Assembly (NCBI RefSeq): GCF_040954645.1
Contig: NC_092811.1
Coordinates: 124,703,411 to 124,767,410 of the forward strand
Source of the DNA: Diabrotica undecimpunctata
Lineage: Eukaryota; Arthropoda; Insecta; Coleoptera; Chrysomelidae
Length of the DNA stretch: 64,000 bases
Reading direction: 5' to 3'
Made by a program: the position numbers and the translations under genes. The notes beneath the pieces are model-generated. The model was not told where the DNA came from. It worked only from the letters and a program-made list of their open reading frames with translations, and did not search any database. Shown here piece after piece: positions 1 through 12,581 of the stretch (positions are counted from its first letter, which is position 1; each line of letters opens with the position of its first letter).

Positions 1-1034
1 CAAAACTTATACAAAAACTAATATTGCACTGCAAGATACCAGACGCATGGAGAAACAGAATAATGATACCAATGTTCAAGAAAGGAGATAAAGAAGATCC
101 CAACAATTGTAGAAGTATAAATCTACTGAACACCGCACTTAAGCTTACCACAAAAGTCCTAACCAACAAAATCAATAAACTAACAACTTTATCAGATAAA
201 CAACAGGGATTCAGATCCAGAAGATCCTGCGTAGACGCTATATTTGTACTGAGACAAATCACAGAAAAGGCCATCGACTACAATAAACCAGCATATCTAT
301 GTTTTATAGATCTGACAAAGGCTTTCGATCGCATCCAAGTCAAAGACGTCTACTGTATAACACCTACTTTATAAAAGAAACACACCAATCAGTAATATAC
401 AAACCATCTACTTCCATTAACGAATAGAGGCAAAGATAAATGGAAATTAACACAGTGTATACCAGTAAAAGCGGAGTCAGACAGGGTGACTCGTTAAGCC
501 CACTTCTCTTTAATATAATAATGGACGAAATAATACAAGCAGTACGTAAAGGTCCTGGTTACAGAATGGGGAACAATGAAATCCAAATATTATGTATATC
601 GTTAATACAACAGCCAAGAAATACAATATGATAATATTAGCAGAAAAAATCAAATGTATGACAACATCCAAATACCCACTACGATGTAAAATCGAAATTG
701 ATGGGAAAATAATAGAGCGGGAAGCAAGGTTTAGATATCTGGGAATAGATATAGTTAAAAGAAGTACGACAACAAAGCTTAAAAGCAAGTAAAGCGGCGA
801 GATCTCTTAATGATACAATCTGGAAGAACAAACACCTAAGACAAGACACAAAAACAAGAATCTATAAAGCAGCAATTAGACCTATATTAACATACACGGC
901 GGAGACAAGACCTGACACATCTCAAACGGGACGAATACTAGAAACAACAGAGATGAAAATACTTCGACGAATATCAAGGAAAAGTCTGTTGGATCGGGAG
1001 AGAAGCGAAAACATAAGAAATGCATGCAATATAG
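1..1034 (+). pseudogene. Non-LTR retrotransposon RT fragment, family A (5' part)
   Basis: Decayed reverse transcriptase of a non-LTR retrotransposon, probably RTE-like. The reading frame is broken into pieces at 24-374, 440-631, 592-792 and about 790-1034. Visible RT features are the KKGD and QQGFR finger motifs, a palm motif A (YLCFIDLTKAFDR, about residues 90-102 of the first piece) and motif B (GVRQGDSLSPLLFN). The YADD motif is lost in the broken stretch near 600. The C-terminal connection region (NIRNACNI) runs exactly into a transposon at 1035 and resumes at 2916. The 5' part lies beyond the window edge. A second copy of this family lies at 35725-36612. Calling it RT is secure; the clade is inferred. 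Confidence 0.85.
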
Positions 1035-2913
1035 TCCGGTAAAATAAGGATGCAACCTCGGAATGAAAGATAATAAGCTGAAAATTTGCATACGTCTTTA
1101 TTTTGATGGTATAAAACTTATCTCAAAAGTCTCATATAATCACGTGTCCGCGACTTAAGATATTTAAGGTCAAAGGTCACGAAAATGAGTTTTCTGCAAA
1201 TATCTCGTTTCCCTTACACTTTATGACATTTAAGGTGGTAAGAAAAATTGTAGAATGGAAAATTCTCTTCAATTTTTGTCTGAAGTACTTTTATGTACCT
1301 TCAACCCTTCTTAAGATAGAGCGCAAAGAGTGGGGGACCGCTTACCTGTGTATACGGTAACGCGAAGTCAGCCAGTAGGATTCAATAAATAATAAGTTAT
1401 ATAGTTAATTATTCACTTAAAATACTATTATTATCATTAAATTTTTATTATTTATTATTTAATAGACTATATTTATAGATATTAATTATAAAATATATAT
1501 TTTTTATATAATATTTATTTTATTTTTAACAAACATACAATATTAAATAAAATATTTCAAATGAACTTTAATGATATTTTTAACAGCTGTATATACGATA
1601 AATTAAGATCAAGTGCAGAATTCAACAATAATCATTTTTATATTTAATTAAATACTGAAAAAATAATATTTATTATTTTTTTAAATTATATATTTATTTA
1701 TTAATCCAATAATCGATTTATTAAAGTTACAAATATAATATATATTCTTTTATTATATATGGTTAATATTTTTGTATTAATTTTCTTCTTCATCGTCTTC
1801 TTCTTCTTCTTCTTCTTCCTCTGACTGCTCAATATCGGATTCATCATCATCATTCTCGTTTATTAAAGTATCAGAATAAAAATATTCAAGAATATCAGGT
1901 GCATATTCACTTTCTTCATTGAAATCATCTGAAGTTGATGAAGCGTTTAGACATGATTGTTCATTACACTGCCCACAAATTAAAGTACATTGCAATCCTG
2001 ATTTCCTGCATCCGCAATTAGAACCACAACCTTTTTTGCAATTGCAAAATATTCACTCAAAATTATACGTCTGTCGATGCTAAGATGTCGTTTTCAACTA
2101 AACGATAAAATAAATTTTTTTCGGTAAAGAAATACTAACGCAGATAAATAGCTCTACCCTACCATTCCCATCATCAAGTGAAATATCCCTCCACCGCTAT
2201 TGTGCGTATATACATAGAAGTCTCAAACTCATTTGCCACGGTGTGTAGAAAGTCATACTAAAAAAAAACCGGTTAGGTCATATATAACAAAGGAGCATCT
2301 GCTACAGCTTCGCAGAAACAGCAACCGCCGTACAAGAGATTTGTATTTCGAGATATAATATTCGTAGTAATATGGACAAAAAGTATTTTATTTAATATTG
2401 TATGTTTGTTAAAAATAAAATAAATATTATATAAAAAATATATATTTTATAATTAATATCTATAAATATAGTTTATTAAATAATAAATAATAAAAATTTA
2501 ATGATAATAATGGTATTTTAAGTGAATAATTAACTATATAATTTATTATTTATTGAATCCTACTGGCTGACTTCGCGTTACCGTATACACAGGTAAGCGG
2601 TCCCCCACTCTTTGCTCCCTATCTTAAGAAGGGTTGAAGGTACATAAAAGTATTTAAGACAAAAATTGAAGAGAATTTTCCATTCTACAATTTTTTTTAC
2701 CACCTTAAATGTCATAAAGTGTAAGGGAAACGAGATATTTGCAGAAAACTTATTTTCGTGACCTTTGACCTTTAATATCTTAAGTCGCGGACACGTGATT
2801 ATATGAGACTTTTGAGGTAAGTTTTATACCATTAAAATAAAGACGTATGCAAATTTTCAGCTTATTATCTTTCATTCCGAGGTTTGCCCCCTTTTTTGTC
2901 TTATTTTACTGGA
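1035..2913. mobile_element. 1.9-kb DNA transposon with ~525-bp terminal inverted repeats
   Basis: The left arm (1035 to about 1557) reappears inverted at about 2382-2913 with only scattered changes. The ends read TCCGGTAAAATAAG on the left and, inverted, TCCAGTAAAATAAG on the right. The left copy lacks about 14 bases just inside the end. The 7-bp sequence aatatag flanks both sides (1028-1034 and 2916-2922). Deleting the element and one copy rejoins the interrupted RT frame as NACNI-EDINGW. The roughly 820-bp interior holds one cysteine-rich reading-frame remnant and no recognisable transposase. Long TIRs with a 7-9 bp duplication would fit a Mutator-like or KDZ-type element, but the superfamily is not established. 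Confidence 0.85.
1777..2052 (-). pseudogene. CXC-type cysteine-rich protein remnant with acidic C-terminus
   Basis: The open stretch begins right after a stop at 2053-2055 and runs about 90 codons to a stop at 1777-1779. Its first part holds a dense cysteine array (C-x-C-x3-C-x3-C-x-C-x6-C-x3-C-x2-C-x4-C, about 1960-2046). This closely resembles the zinc-binding CXC module of tesmin/TSO1-type proteins. A serine/aspartate-rich linker follows, then a terminal run of about 20 acidic residues encoded by a GAA/GAG-rich tract. The first in-frame methionine (1995) lies inside the array, so the true N-terminus is lost. It is the only coding trace in the long-TIR element, so it may be the tail of that element's own protein. 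That link is inferred, and I cannot name a family. Confidence 0.55.
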
Positions 2914-2915
2914 TT

Positions 2916-3082
2916 AATATAGAAGACATAAATGGATGGGTGAAAAAACGGAAACAGGAGTGGAACGATCACATGAGTAGAATGGCAGAGGGTAGGATAG
3001 TACGAATAGCAATAGGCTAATATTGAAGAAAAAACAGGCTTTAAAGCCTACATACAAGAAGGAAGAAGAAGAAGACGAAACT
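2916..3082 (+). pseudogene. Family A RT fragment, 3' continuation
   Basis: Continuation of the RT interrupted at 1034. The frame resumes EDINGWVKKRKQEWNDHMSR and ends at a stop at 3018-3020. The W..K..QEW..H..RM pattern is the usual C-terminal tail of this RT family and is also seen at 36380-36425. A purine-rich GAAGAAGAAG tract at about 3057-3075 is probably the 3' tail. Confidence 0.8.
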
Positions 3083-3145
3083 TAAAACACGCCTTATGGC
3101 TATCAACTCGTACTAATACATTTTTAATCTAATACTGCAAAACAT

Positions 3146-3514
3146 ATCGATTTGGGACAACCTGTACATCCTTTTGCAATTACTTTACTGAATATTTCAC
3201 TACGTTTAAAGGCCACTGGCTCAACATGATTTGTTAATGTAGAAATGTCCACATCTAAATAGTAAAACTAACGTGAGCAGTGTAATAAGCGGATTTACTC
3301 CACAGTGTCAATATTAGCTAGCTGAGTCGATTATCGATTTGGGACAACCTGTACATCCTTTTGCAATTACTTTACTGAATATTTCATTACGTTTAAAGGT
3401 CACTGGCTCAACATGATTTGTTAATGTAGAAATGTCCACATCTAAATAGTAAAACTAACGTGAGCAGTGTAATAAGCGGATTTACTCCACAGTGTCAATA
3501 TTAGCTAGCTGAGT
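3146..3514. repeat. Tandem duplication of a 187-bp unit
   Basis: Two adjacent, almost identical copies start at 3146 and 3333, each with ATCGATTTGGG near its start and ending near GCTAGCTGAGT. Only a couple of substitutions separate them (for example cactacg versus cattacg), so the duplication is recent. It has no coding capacity. Confidence 0.9.
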
Positions 3515-4590
3515 ATACTACATGTATTTATTAACTGCGATTGAAATTCAAATTAAATAAACAGTATTTGCCTGGAAACCACAAATAATATTGCCATTGA
3601 TTTGATTTTGTAGCACATCGTGCAAATTGTGGTTATTTGATTTGGTGACGAATCAAGAAGACGCGGCTTATTGGATTTTTCAGTATTTCTTATAAAAGGA
3701 TTTAGGATTTGTTTATTTGTACAATTTATATACAAAACGAAAAAAAAAAATGTATAAGTCGTTTTGAATAAATTAATTTATACATATAAATATTAAAATA
3801 CAGAAAGATAATGAAAAATAAAATAAAAAATACAAGTTGTTCGGATAAACTGATGAAAATTTTTAATTTTCGCAAAATATCATTCACTTGACACTTTTCG
3901 CTGTACAAAGGCTTCCTCAGAAGACAAATTTTAGATTAAAATCAATTTGAAAATGGATGATAGCATATTTTTATGACAGAAGATGATAACTGTTGTTTTA
4001 TCTTTAGTGTTTTATTATAAAAACTAGTGATTTTGACCATCACCATGCGACGGAGGATCCAATTAATTGCATCTAAAATTACTTTACTTAAATTTTTCTG
4101 TCTTTCACCTATTTAGGGCTAGGACGACAACAGAATAATATTTTAACCTTTTGTACAACTTTCATAACAAAAATAAGTCACTTTTGAAGAGTCGCTGAAC
4201 TTTTTGCGTAAAGTCGTCTTATGATATCTACCTAGGTATAAAACAAGGGTAATTCTAGTTTGGCAATTTATTTGTTGTTAAAGCTCGAGTTCTGTATTAT
4301 ATTTTTACATATCACCAAATTCGCAGCAAATTTTTTAGAATCAACAAAGTTTTCAAAAGAATTAAAAATTAAATTTTTAAAATAATAAACTTTTTGCATG
4401 AAAGGGGTCCTTTCACCTCCAGATAAATTTGTCCTATCTGACAGATAGTTATCTGAATGCTAGACATTTATTTATAAAATAAAATGTACCCGTATTTTCA
4501 CGTCAAATTATGTTGCGGTTACTTATTTGTAAGATAAGTGTAAAATTTATTTCGCAACACACCAATATTTAATTAATTGTGAGAGAAATC
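3515..4590. other. AT-rich spacer without recognisable features
   Basis: No coding similarity, paired inverted repeats or target duplications recognised. Confidence 0.5.
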
Positions 4591-5830
4591 ATAGTAATGT
4601 AATCCTTGCCCTGTACTACTTGCTGAAAGTAATGAAATACCTCTTCAAAATCGTCGAGAAATTATGGCAATTAAACATATCCTGAAGCTAAGATTAAATA
4701 ATAATAATCTACTTAGTCAACTGTATGAGTTATCTATTGAAAACCTCTCAAATAAATACTGGCGCATAAAAAATTCTCCTCCACTTGCTGATGCTTTCTT
4801 AGAAACTAATGAGTATCCTAATATCTATGGCAAAGAAAAAAGATTACCAATATATAAAGCTAATTTTCAGGTAACATTAAATAAACCAAAAGTCATTATA
4901 CCAAAGTACACAGAATCCCCACAAATAAACTTTGTCTTACTTAGATCCATATTGAGTGACTATTATGATCACGTAATAATGTATACCGATGGTTCCAAAA
5001 AAGAGGATCGTGCCACAGGTTGCGCAGTTTACATTCCACATAAAAGCGAATCTTTGAAAATTAAACTTCCATCACATTGTTTAATATACACTGCTGAAGC
5101 GGTAGCTACCGAAAAAGCATTAGATTGGCTAGATTCACACAATTTAAATAAAGCAGTAATATTATCAGATTCATTATCGGTCATTAAAGGATTAAACTCA
5201 GATATGACTCAACATAAAAGAAATAATATTCTTTGTGCTATTAAAAATAAAACATATAGTAAAGATATTACAGTTATTTGGGTTAAAAGTCACATTGGTA
5301 TCGAGGGAAATGAACTGGTTGACCAGCTTGCTAAAGATGCGACCCATGTTGGACTCGATATTCCCATATTTACATTGGAGGACTTACAACAACATTATTA
5401 TAACAAAATTTTTATAAATTGGAAAGAAAAGTGGAAAAACATAGCAACGAATTCAAATAATCAATATTATACTATCCATCCTACCTTGCCACAAGATGTT
5501 GACTATAATTTCAAATATGCAATGCCAAAGAAGTTAACAGCCACAATTACACGACTGAAAACTAATCACGGTGCATTCCCAGCTCACTTGGCTAAGTTAA
5601 ACATTATCCCTTCTGGGGTATGCTCATGCGATAATATATCACAATGTGACATCAACCATATTCTTTTTAAGTGAGATAAACATAGGTATGAAACAGATCA
5701 GCTGTATTCAAAACTATCAGAACTTAAAATTCAGACTCCAATAAACATCACCCATTTACTCTCCTTAGATAGTAGAGAAGTATACGAACTAATATGTAAC
5801 TTTTTATTTAAAGTTGGTTACATTATTTAA
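4591..5830 (+). pseudogene. I-like non-LTR retrotransposon: RT tail and RNase H domain
   Basis: 3' part of an RNase H-bearing non-LTR retrotransposon. The frame opens before the first methionine (4664) with the RT-tail motif ESNEIPLQNRRE, so the RT proper has been lost by 5' truncation. RNase HI follows with its acidic residues visible: YTDGSK (about 4981), TAEAVA, LSDSLS and GNELVDQLAK. RNase H degrades the RNA strand of the RNA-DNA hybrid during reverse transcription. A C-terminal Cys/His knuckle (C-x-C-x6-C-x4-H) ends at a premature TGA at 5672-5674. The frame then continues clearly to a stop at 5828-5830. One nonsense mutation thus separates it from an intact C-terminus. Assignment to the I/Nimb group is inferred from the RNase H and the ANELPL-like motif. 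Confidence 0.85.
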
Positions 5831-5891
5831 AAACTAATATCTTAAATTACAATTCTGTGGCTAAAGGACTAGTTTCCAAGCCAACTCACCA

Positions 5892-5913
5892 AACACACAC
5901 ACACACACACACA
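5892..5913. repeat. (CA)n microsatellite
   Basis: About 11 CA units, 60 bp after the stop of the I-like element. It may be part of that element's 3' tail. Confidence 0.9.
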
Positions 5914-6329
5914 GTAATGTTTTAATATCTCTTTTGATTTGATTTGTAATGGCAGGAATAAATTAAATTATGTAAAGAAAAATTTAATAACGAATAAAAA
6001 AATAATACATGTTAAATGATTCTTCTCAGGTTTTTCCATAACACTAAAATTTTATATAAGGTTACCACAAACATCTTCAACTTCAAAAAGTTCAGTAATA
6101 TCTTCATATAGCAATTCATCTTCAAAATTGTCTGAAATTTTAATCTCTCGCTAGGTTATACTCGTACAATGTTGCTGTAGATTAGAACGGTTGAATCTTT
6201 TCAACCTTACAGCCACTTCAACTGCATGAAATAGTACCTAAACCTTCTCTTCCATTCATAAAAAGTTATGTTGCATATCTGGTTCTAATATAAAAGTCAT
6301 CACAGAAATTGGATTGCTTAGTGTACTTC
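5914..6329. other. Spacer without recognisable features
   Basis: AT-rich. Decayed RNase H sequence may extend into its right end, but I could not follow it. Confidence 0.4.
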
Positions 6330-6500
6330 TTAAATTGCATAGAGTTCTCCTATTAATATAGTTGCAGTATCTGGAATTCTATGTTTGAGAATCTTGGTGT
6401 TGTTAATTATTGCTACTCCGACTCCATTTATAGTTTTAGACGAGTCTGTATAGTATACTGTGTAATCGGAATGGTAGTTAATTAATCTCTGAAGAGTTGT
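6330..6500 (-). pseudogene. RNase H fragment of a non-LTR retrotransposon
   Basis: A short minus-strand frame of about 50 codons ends at a stop at 6330-6332. It carries the start of an RNase HI domain: a hydrophobic strand ending YYTDSSKT (first catalytic Asp, usual Gly replaced by Ser), the G-V-G-V-A-I-I strand, and GELYAI with the catalytic Glu. The rest of the domain is too decayed to follow. It is a separate fragment from the RNase H at 4.98 kb because the strand is opposite and the sequence differs. Confidence 0.6.
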
Positions 6501-7340
6501 ATGATAATATTAGGTTTGGTTCTTTTTTTTTTTGAAAGTGTAATAGACTGTGAATGCTATGAACCTTGGACTGTGGAAGTTAAATCAATCTTCACCTGTT
6601 GGCTGGCTAACCAGTCACAACGTAGATCTTATAATATATGATATTTTGGATTGACATCGCTTGCTTTGTTTTTGAGTTTTTGAACCAATTACTGGGGGGA
6701 AAATGATGTTTTTAACCACCTTTTCCTTTCATTTTTTGGCTTTTTGACTTATAATGACAAGTTGTCACCCAAATTTACTATAATGTTTAAATATACCGCT
6801 CTACTACATTAGAGGTTGGTATTTCGCCTTGCTGTTCTGTCACTTGTTGACCTCAAGGCCATTGTATTTTCACGTTGTTAGCGTGGGTGTTACACCTGTG
6901 GATTCATTTACCTGCTGCATTCAGTAAGCTAAAGACTGGTAACTTCATTTTACTTTTAAATAATATATTTTAATCCCAACTAATTAATAATGTTACCTAA
7001 AATCAAATTTAAATTTTACTGATAATACGTTGTTGGAAGTGCATCTCTTGATCTTTCTAGTTTTTTACACATCAAATTTTAATGTTTTTTACTTAAGTTT
7101 TTTATAACAAATTTTTTATATACATGTATTATTATCACATGTTCTTTTGCTGTGCTAAGTTTGTTAATTTGTAAACTGTACCTAGTTTCAATTAATTGTT
7201 TATACAACTTTATCTCCGAATGTTCCATCATTGGAAGCTTTTTTACAAATTTAATATCGTTGACTGCTACATGTCTTTTTGAGATAACACACATGTTTTA
7301 ACTTCTCTTTGGATGTCTGGTTTTTTCACATTGTTCTTTT
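6501..7340. other. Spacer; possible flank of a hammerhead-bearing element
   Basis: AT-rich. A minus-strand open stretch at 7079-7294 (71 codons) matches nothing I recognise. The sequence leads directly into the hammerhead motif at 7345 and may be the body of its parent element. Confidence 0.35.
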
Positions 7341-7344
7341 TAGA

Positions 7345-7386
7345 TGAACTGATGATGCTTTCTAAACAGAAAGCGAAACGTCTTCA
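7345..7386 (+). ncRNA. Hammerhead ribozyme-like motif (type I, minimal stem III)
   Basis: Read 5' to 3': stem I strand TGAA (7345-7348), core CTGATGA (7349-7355), one extra T, stem II GCTTTC/GAAAGC around a 6-nt loop, core GAA (7375-7377), self-complementary stem III ACGT, nucleotide 17 = C (7382), and stem I partner TTCA (7383-7386). All invariant hammerhead core bases are present. The extra T between the core and stem II is the one departure, and the pair at 29828 and 30263 shares it. Two-base-pair stem III versions are known to act as dimers. Activity is not shown by sequence alone. Confidence 0.65.
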
Positions 7387-7470
7387 ATAAATAGATGAAG
7401 TAGCCACCTTCTTTGTCTTTTATTTCTCCACTTTGACCGAAAAACCCACCACTCCTCGAGTGCACCTTAG

Positions 7471-8503
<1,033 letters not shown>

Positions 8504-8734
8504 TTGCATACAATCAGGCGATATAGAAATCACGCAAATGTGATTTTTTTTTCTTCGAATTTTACGAATTTTTTTAAATTTATTTGGGCAACCGTGCACT
8601 TGTTTGCAATTGTATTGTTTGTTTAAAAATATGTTACAATTATAGATTATGTTACATATTTTTTTATCATAATTTAAAAGAAAATTTATATTACAATTCG
8701 ATAATTACGTTACAAGTGACAACGATGGTCATCG

Positions 8735-8872
8735 TAGGCCCGATCGTCTGGTGCCTAAGCAGCATGCATAAACACGACAATATAAATCGTTGTCCGGCAA
8801 GCTGCTTTACTTCAAACGCTTTTTGAACGGGGATCTTATGTGAGCTGGGTCGGCCAGTTCCGATCGGGCCTA
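8735..8872. mobile_element. 138-bp MITE with 12-bp perfect terminal inverted repeats
   Basis: Begins TAGGCCCGATCG and ends with the exact reverse complement CGATCGGGCCTA. If the outer TA is the target duplication, the TIR is GGCCCGATCG. The interior is GC-richer than its surroundings and non-coding. A Tc1/mariner-type or other TA-targeting origin is possible. Confidence 0.55.
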
Positions 8873-9039
8873 TTACTGATATTTAAAATGCCTGAATACG
8901 ATTCGATGCTTTGTGTGGTAATATAATAACTTAGTTGTTTTAACGGATGCTAATGTATTGAGTGATTTAGTACATTTAAAAGTTATTTACATGCATTAAC
9001 ATAATTTTTAAATATATGTTTTTCAATTTTAAAGCTCTT

Positions 9040-9092
9040 AAAATTATTGGGTAGGCCCGGCCTATCCTGCCTACCCCCAAAAGCCGCCACTG
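9040..9092 (-). mobile_element. Possible single hAT-type terminus
   Basis: Read on the minus strand from 9092, the sequence starts CAGTGGCGGCTTTTGGGGG, which resembles hAT termini. It abuts the end of the RNase H remnant. No partner terminus was found, so the element is incomplete or the resemblance is chance. Confidence 0.3.
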
Positions 9093-9164
9093 TATCCTGT
9101 GGATCAGTTAGTAACGTCTTTTCTTTTTCTAGACTTACGATTTGTTGGTAAGTATGCTGTCCTG

Positions 9165-10379
9165 TTATTTTTTTTAACTTTTTTTTAAACCGATGATAAT
9201 ATATATTTGTGTTGCTGTTAATGCCAGTAGAACTCTTAGAAGCATCTGTGTATAAAATTTGGTCAAATCTGTTGTTAGCAATTAATTCTTTAAAGGTTTG
9301 CCTTAGAAATTGTGGATTTGTCTGATGCTTATCATAATTAGTTAACGAGAGATTAAAATCGGCTATCGATTTATTCCAGGGAGGTTTAGGTGATATTAAT
9401 ATTGGAGTTGTGACTGAAAGATCGATATTATTCAGATCTGGTGAGAGATACTGTGGCATAGACTGAAGTTTAATAGGAGAAGGAGAGTTTAAAAGTTCAT
9501 TACTTAATAATTTATAAGCTGGGTTTTCGGTATTAGCTGAGATTCGAGACGAATATTTTAAAAGGAGTTGCCGGCGACGTAGCCAGAGGGGAAGTTCATT
9601 AGCTTCTCTGTATAAACTCTCTGTAGGGCTCGACCTAAAGGCTCCAAGGCATATTCGGAGTGCAGTGTTGTGTACAGAATTAAGAAGTTTTAAATCTGAT
9701 GGGCTAGCTGACATATAAATGAAACTGCAGTAGTCTATTTTAGAACGAATAAGACATCTATAAATCTGAAGCAAGGAGTCTTCGTCTGCACCCCAATGAT
9801 GATTGGACAGAATTTTTAATAAGTTAAGATTTGTCATGCACTTAGTTTTGAGATCTTTTAAATGGCATTTCCAAGTAAGTTCCAAGAAAAGTTAAATCCA
9901 CTTACTGAAGTCCATTCAAGCAATTGGTCAGTAGCATTCTGAAGTAGTTTGCAAGTGGCAACAGTGTCTTTGTCTCGGCAGAAAATTATTAAATCATCTG
10001 CGTAGAGTGCAAACTTGAGCGGAAGCTCAATTTTACATATATCGTTTAAAACAAGAATAAAGAGTGTAGGACTCAATACCGACCCTTGGGGAACGCCATC
10101 AGTTTGTTTAAAAGTCCTAGAGATTTTGCCATTTTCTCTTACGTTAAAGGTTCTATTTGTTAGAAATTGATTAATAAATGAAGATATATTTCCAGATATA
10201 CTGTACTCCTCGAGTTTAGCTATAATAAGAGGCCTATACAGAGTATCGAATGCTTTTTCGATATCAAACGAAACAGCTATTAGGTCTTGTTTGCATTGAA
10301 AGGCGTTAATGATTGATGTTTGGAGGATTGCTAGATTGTCTGCTGTACTTTGGTGTGATCGAAAACCTGATTGTGCCAA
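9165..10379 (-). pseudogene. I-like non-LTR retrotransposon: RT palm to RNase H start
   Basis: The minus-strand RT starts in the fingers (AQSGFRSHQST), with motif A VSFDIEKAFD, motif B GVPQGSVLSP and the catalytic FALYADDLIIF. Near 9870 the frame shifts at an internal deletion of roughly 35 residues. The thumb region (LTWKCHLKDL), the REANELPLWLRRRQ motif and the first RNase H strand (ILYTDASKSS, about 9255) follow. The remainder of RNase H is lost near 9165, where a hAT-like terminus begins. Both ends are missing. It shares the ANELPL/RNase H architecture of the copy at 4.6-5.8 kb, but the two sequences differ enough to be separate families. Confidence 0.85.
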
Positions 10380-10746
10380 ATTTATTATTTTATATTTTTC
10401 TAGAAACCATAGTCTTTAAATTTTAGATATTAAAACATCAAATAAAATTAGTTTTACAAGAGCCCGAAGTTTTGTCGAAAAAATATTTGCGCTTTCTTAT
10501 TCTTTAAAACATAATCCAGTTTATAAAAACTTCAGCTTTATTTTTTCAAGATTCGACCTTTTAAAATAAAAACAATAATAATCATATATAAAACGAATAT
10601 TATTTTTTCCTGTATTCTTAACAAAATAAGAAAAACATCGGCTAAAATAAATATGGACGCAATATCAACACAAAATCTCCTTAAATAAGATGAAAGATAT
10701 GGCATTTAAGGGCACATATCTCGTTTATATATCTATGTAGACATAT
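10380..10746. other. Spacer without recognisable features
   Basis: AT-rich, nothing recognised. Confidence 0.4.
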
Positions 10747-10775
10747 ACAGTGGGTGGCCAAATTATTAGGGTCAA
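10747..10775 (+). mobile_element. Single Tc1-type terminal inverted repeat
   Basis: TACAGTGGGTGGCCAAATTA followed by TTAGGGTC is a typical Tc1-family terminus next to a TA dinucleotide. No matching inverted terminus was found nearby, so this appears to be a solo or truncated end. Confidence 0.45.
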
Positions 10776-10995
10776 TACACAGAATTTCGTATTTTCTTAT
10801 TCAGATTTTTACTGTGATTCAAAAAATTGATGGTCTCATACTTTTTTTATTTGGTGTTACGGTTCGTGATAATATCCTTTTTTTAAGTGAAAATATAGTT
10901 ACGCTACAATATTTATGAAATATGGAGCAAAATAACGCAATTGGTTATCTGCTCTTATCATTACGCTTATCATATTCAATGACTACATAGGGAAG

Positions 10996-11407
10996 GGATT
11001 TTGAAGACGTGGAAACCAAATTGTCGGCTGACCTGGAGGAACTATCAAAGTACTCCAGGGAAAAATTTGCTAAGACCAATGCCAAATAAAATATAAGTCT
11101 GCGCCTATCATCTAAACAACCATCAAGCCAGAAAAAAGCCAAACATAACATGACAGAGCCCTGTACAGAACCAAAATACTTGGGGGTAAAATTGAACCGC
11201 ACTCTTAGATTTAAAGGTTACTGCGAAGAAACAAAGGCAAAGATTTGTACAAGAAATAACATAATACGTAAGCTGACTGGAAGCTTAGCCAAGTGCGCTA
11301 AGAACATCAGCTATAGCTTTGTGTTTCTCTGTAGCGGAATATTCAGTAGAAAACGATACACCCAATGTACGCCGATTAATTACCATAACGGCAAAATTTT
11401 TGCCTGA
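10996..11407 (+). pseudogene. Jockey-like RT thumb/C-terminal fragment
   Basis: The open frame starts DFEDVETKLSADLEELSKYS, hits a stop near 11090, then resumes at 11150 with EPKYLGVKLNRTLRFK and KICTRNNIIRKLTGS. The PKYLGV.LDRTL signature and the following helices are typical of the region after the catalytic YADD in Jockey-type RTs. The palm is missing upstream, and the 3' part dissolves after about 11400. Confidence 0.65.
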
Positions 11408-12581
11408 TTTATTGTACGCCTTGTGCTGTCTGCGACAGTAAGATGAGTACTGCCGTAAAGTGTGAAAGCAAAAAAAGTGCGAAAAACGGTCGTATGACCT
11501 CTTGCCGTAACGACCACAGTGGTATTGTGTGAAAGAAGCGTTACAGCCTCTCCTATTGTACGATATCCCCTATATTACGAGTCGCCACTGCTACTTACTG
11601 TTAAAATTTCAAGAAAATGAATGCATTTTGATGAAATTCGTAGTTATAAATCTTCACTAATACAGTTTGTGCATTGCTGATAATTCCTTTTGTTTTTGTA
11701 TAACATTCCTAAAATGATGCAGAATAAATATATAACTTTTGTCGTGATTTACGTTATTATCATATTATTAATAATGATATGGGTTAATCCGCATTATAGA
11801 TTTTTTAACCCCGCATTTGCATTTATGTAATGTGTAAATATAACATTTATTTTGTTTTTTATGTTATTAGATTTACAACATTTATTACTAAAAGCAAATA
11901 TGTAAATTTTAACAAAACAAAACAAATTTTACTCTGTGAAAAACAAAAGCAGCACTGGTATTGAAATATACATATTTATTCGACATAATCGACTAAACTG
12001 ATGAAAATTTCAGCTCCGCAAGTTACATACCATCAAAGAAGTTTATCAATTTTTAAAAGCATGGAGTTCCTATTCACACAGTATGTATTAAACATTAGAA
12101 AATCCATTAGTTATGCCTCCCAACATGGAAACTAACCATGTCTGGATATATTAATTTTTAATCTTTCGTTCTGAATAATCAATTTTTATGCAAGCTCAGA
12201 ATGCTGTTCAAATTGCAATGTTTGATAACAAAGGGGAAATGAACCGAAACTGAACTATTCTGGTGTTCGGGCATGATTAATGGACTGCGATATTTTTAAT
12301 AAGTTCATTATAGATTGTTTGGAATAAAAATAGATCTATCGGACATGTTTGGATTCACTTTTATTGATTTGTTTAAAAAATATATTGTACTATTCATAAT
12401 TATAAACTTAAGAGCCTATAGATACAGGGTATGCCAAACCTCTGGTTTTCTTTTGATACAGCTAAACTAAGAAGTATATAAAAAAATATTTATAACAAAA
12501 ATAATGTGTATGAATAATTTAAAGTAATTATACAGGTTTAGTTGAAACAACGCAATGAAAAAAAGTTTTGTTTTTTTTTTG
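11408..12581. other. Spacer without recognisable features
   Basis: AT-rich, no reading frame or repeat pair recognised. Confidence 0.4.

Noticed and set aside
3146..3514. CRISPR-like or satellite array
   Set aside because: Only two 187-bp units in direct tandem with no spacers; a simple duplication in a eukaryotic genome.
3840..3875. AAACTGATGAAAATTT, also near 11995, as a hammerhead 5' half
   Set aside because: No GAAA after a possible stem II at either place.
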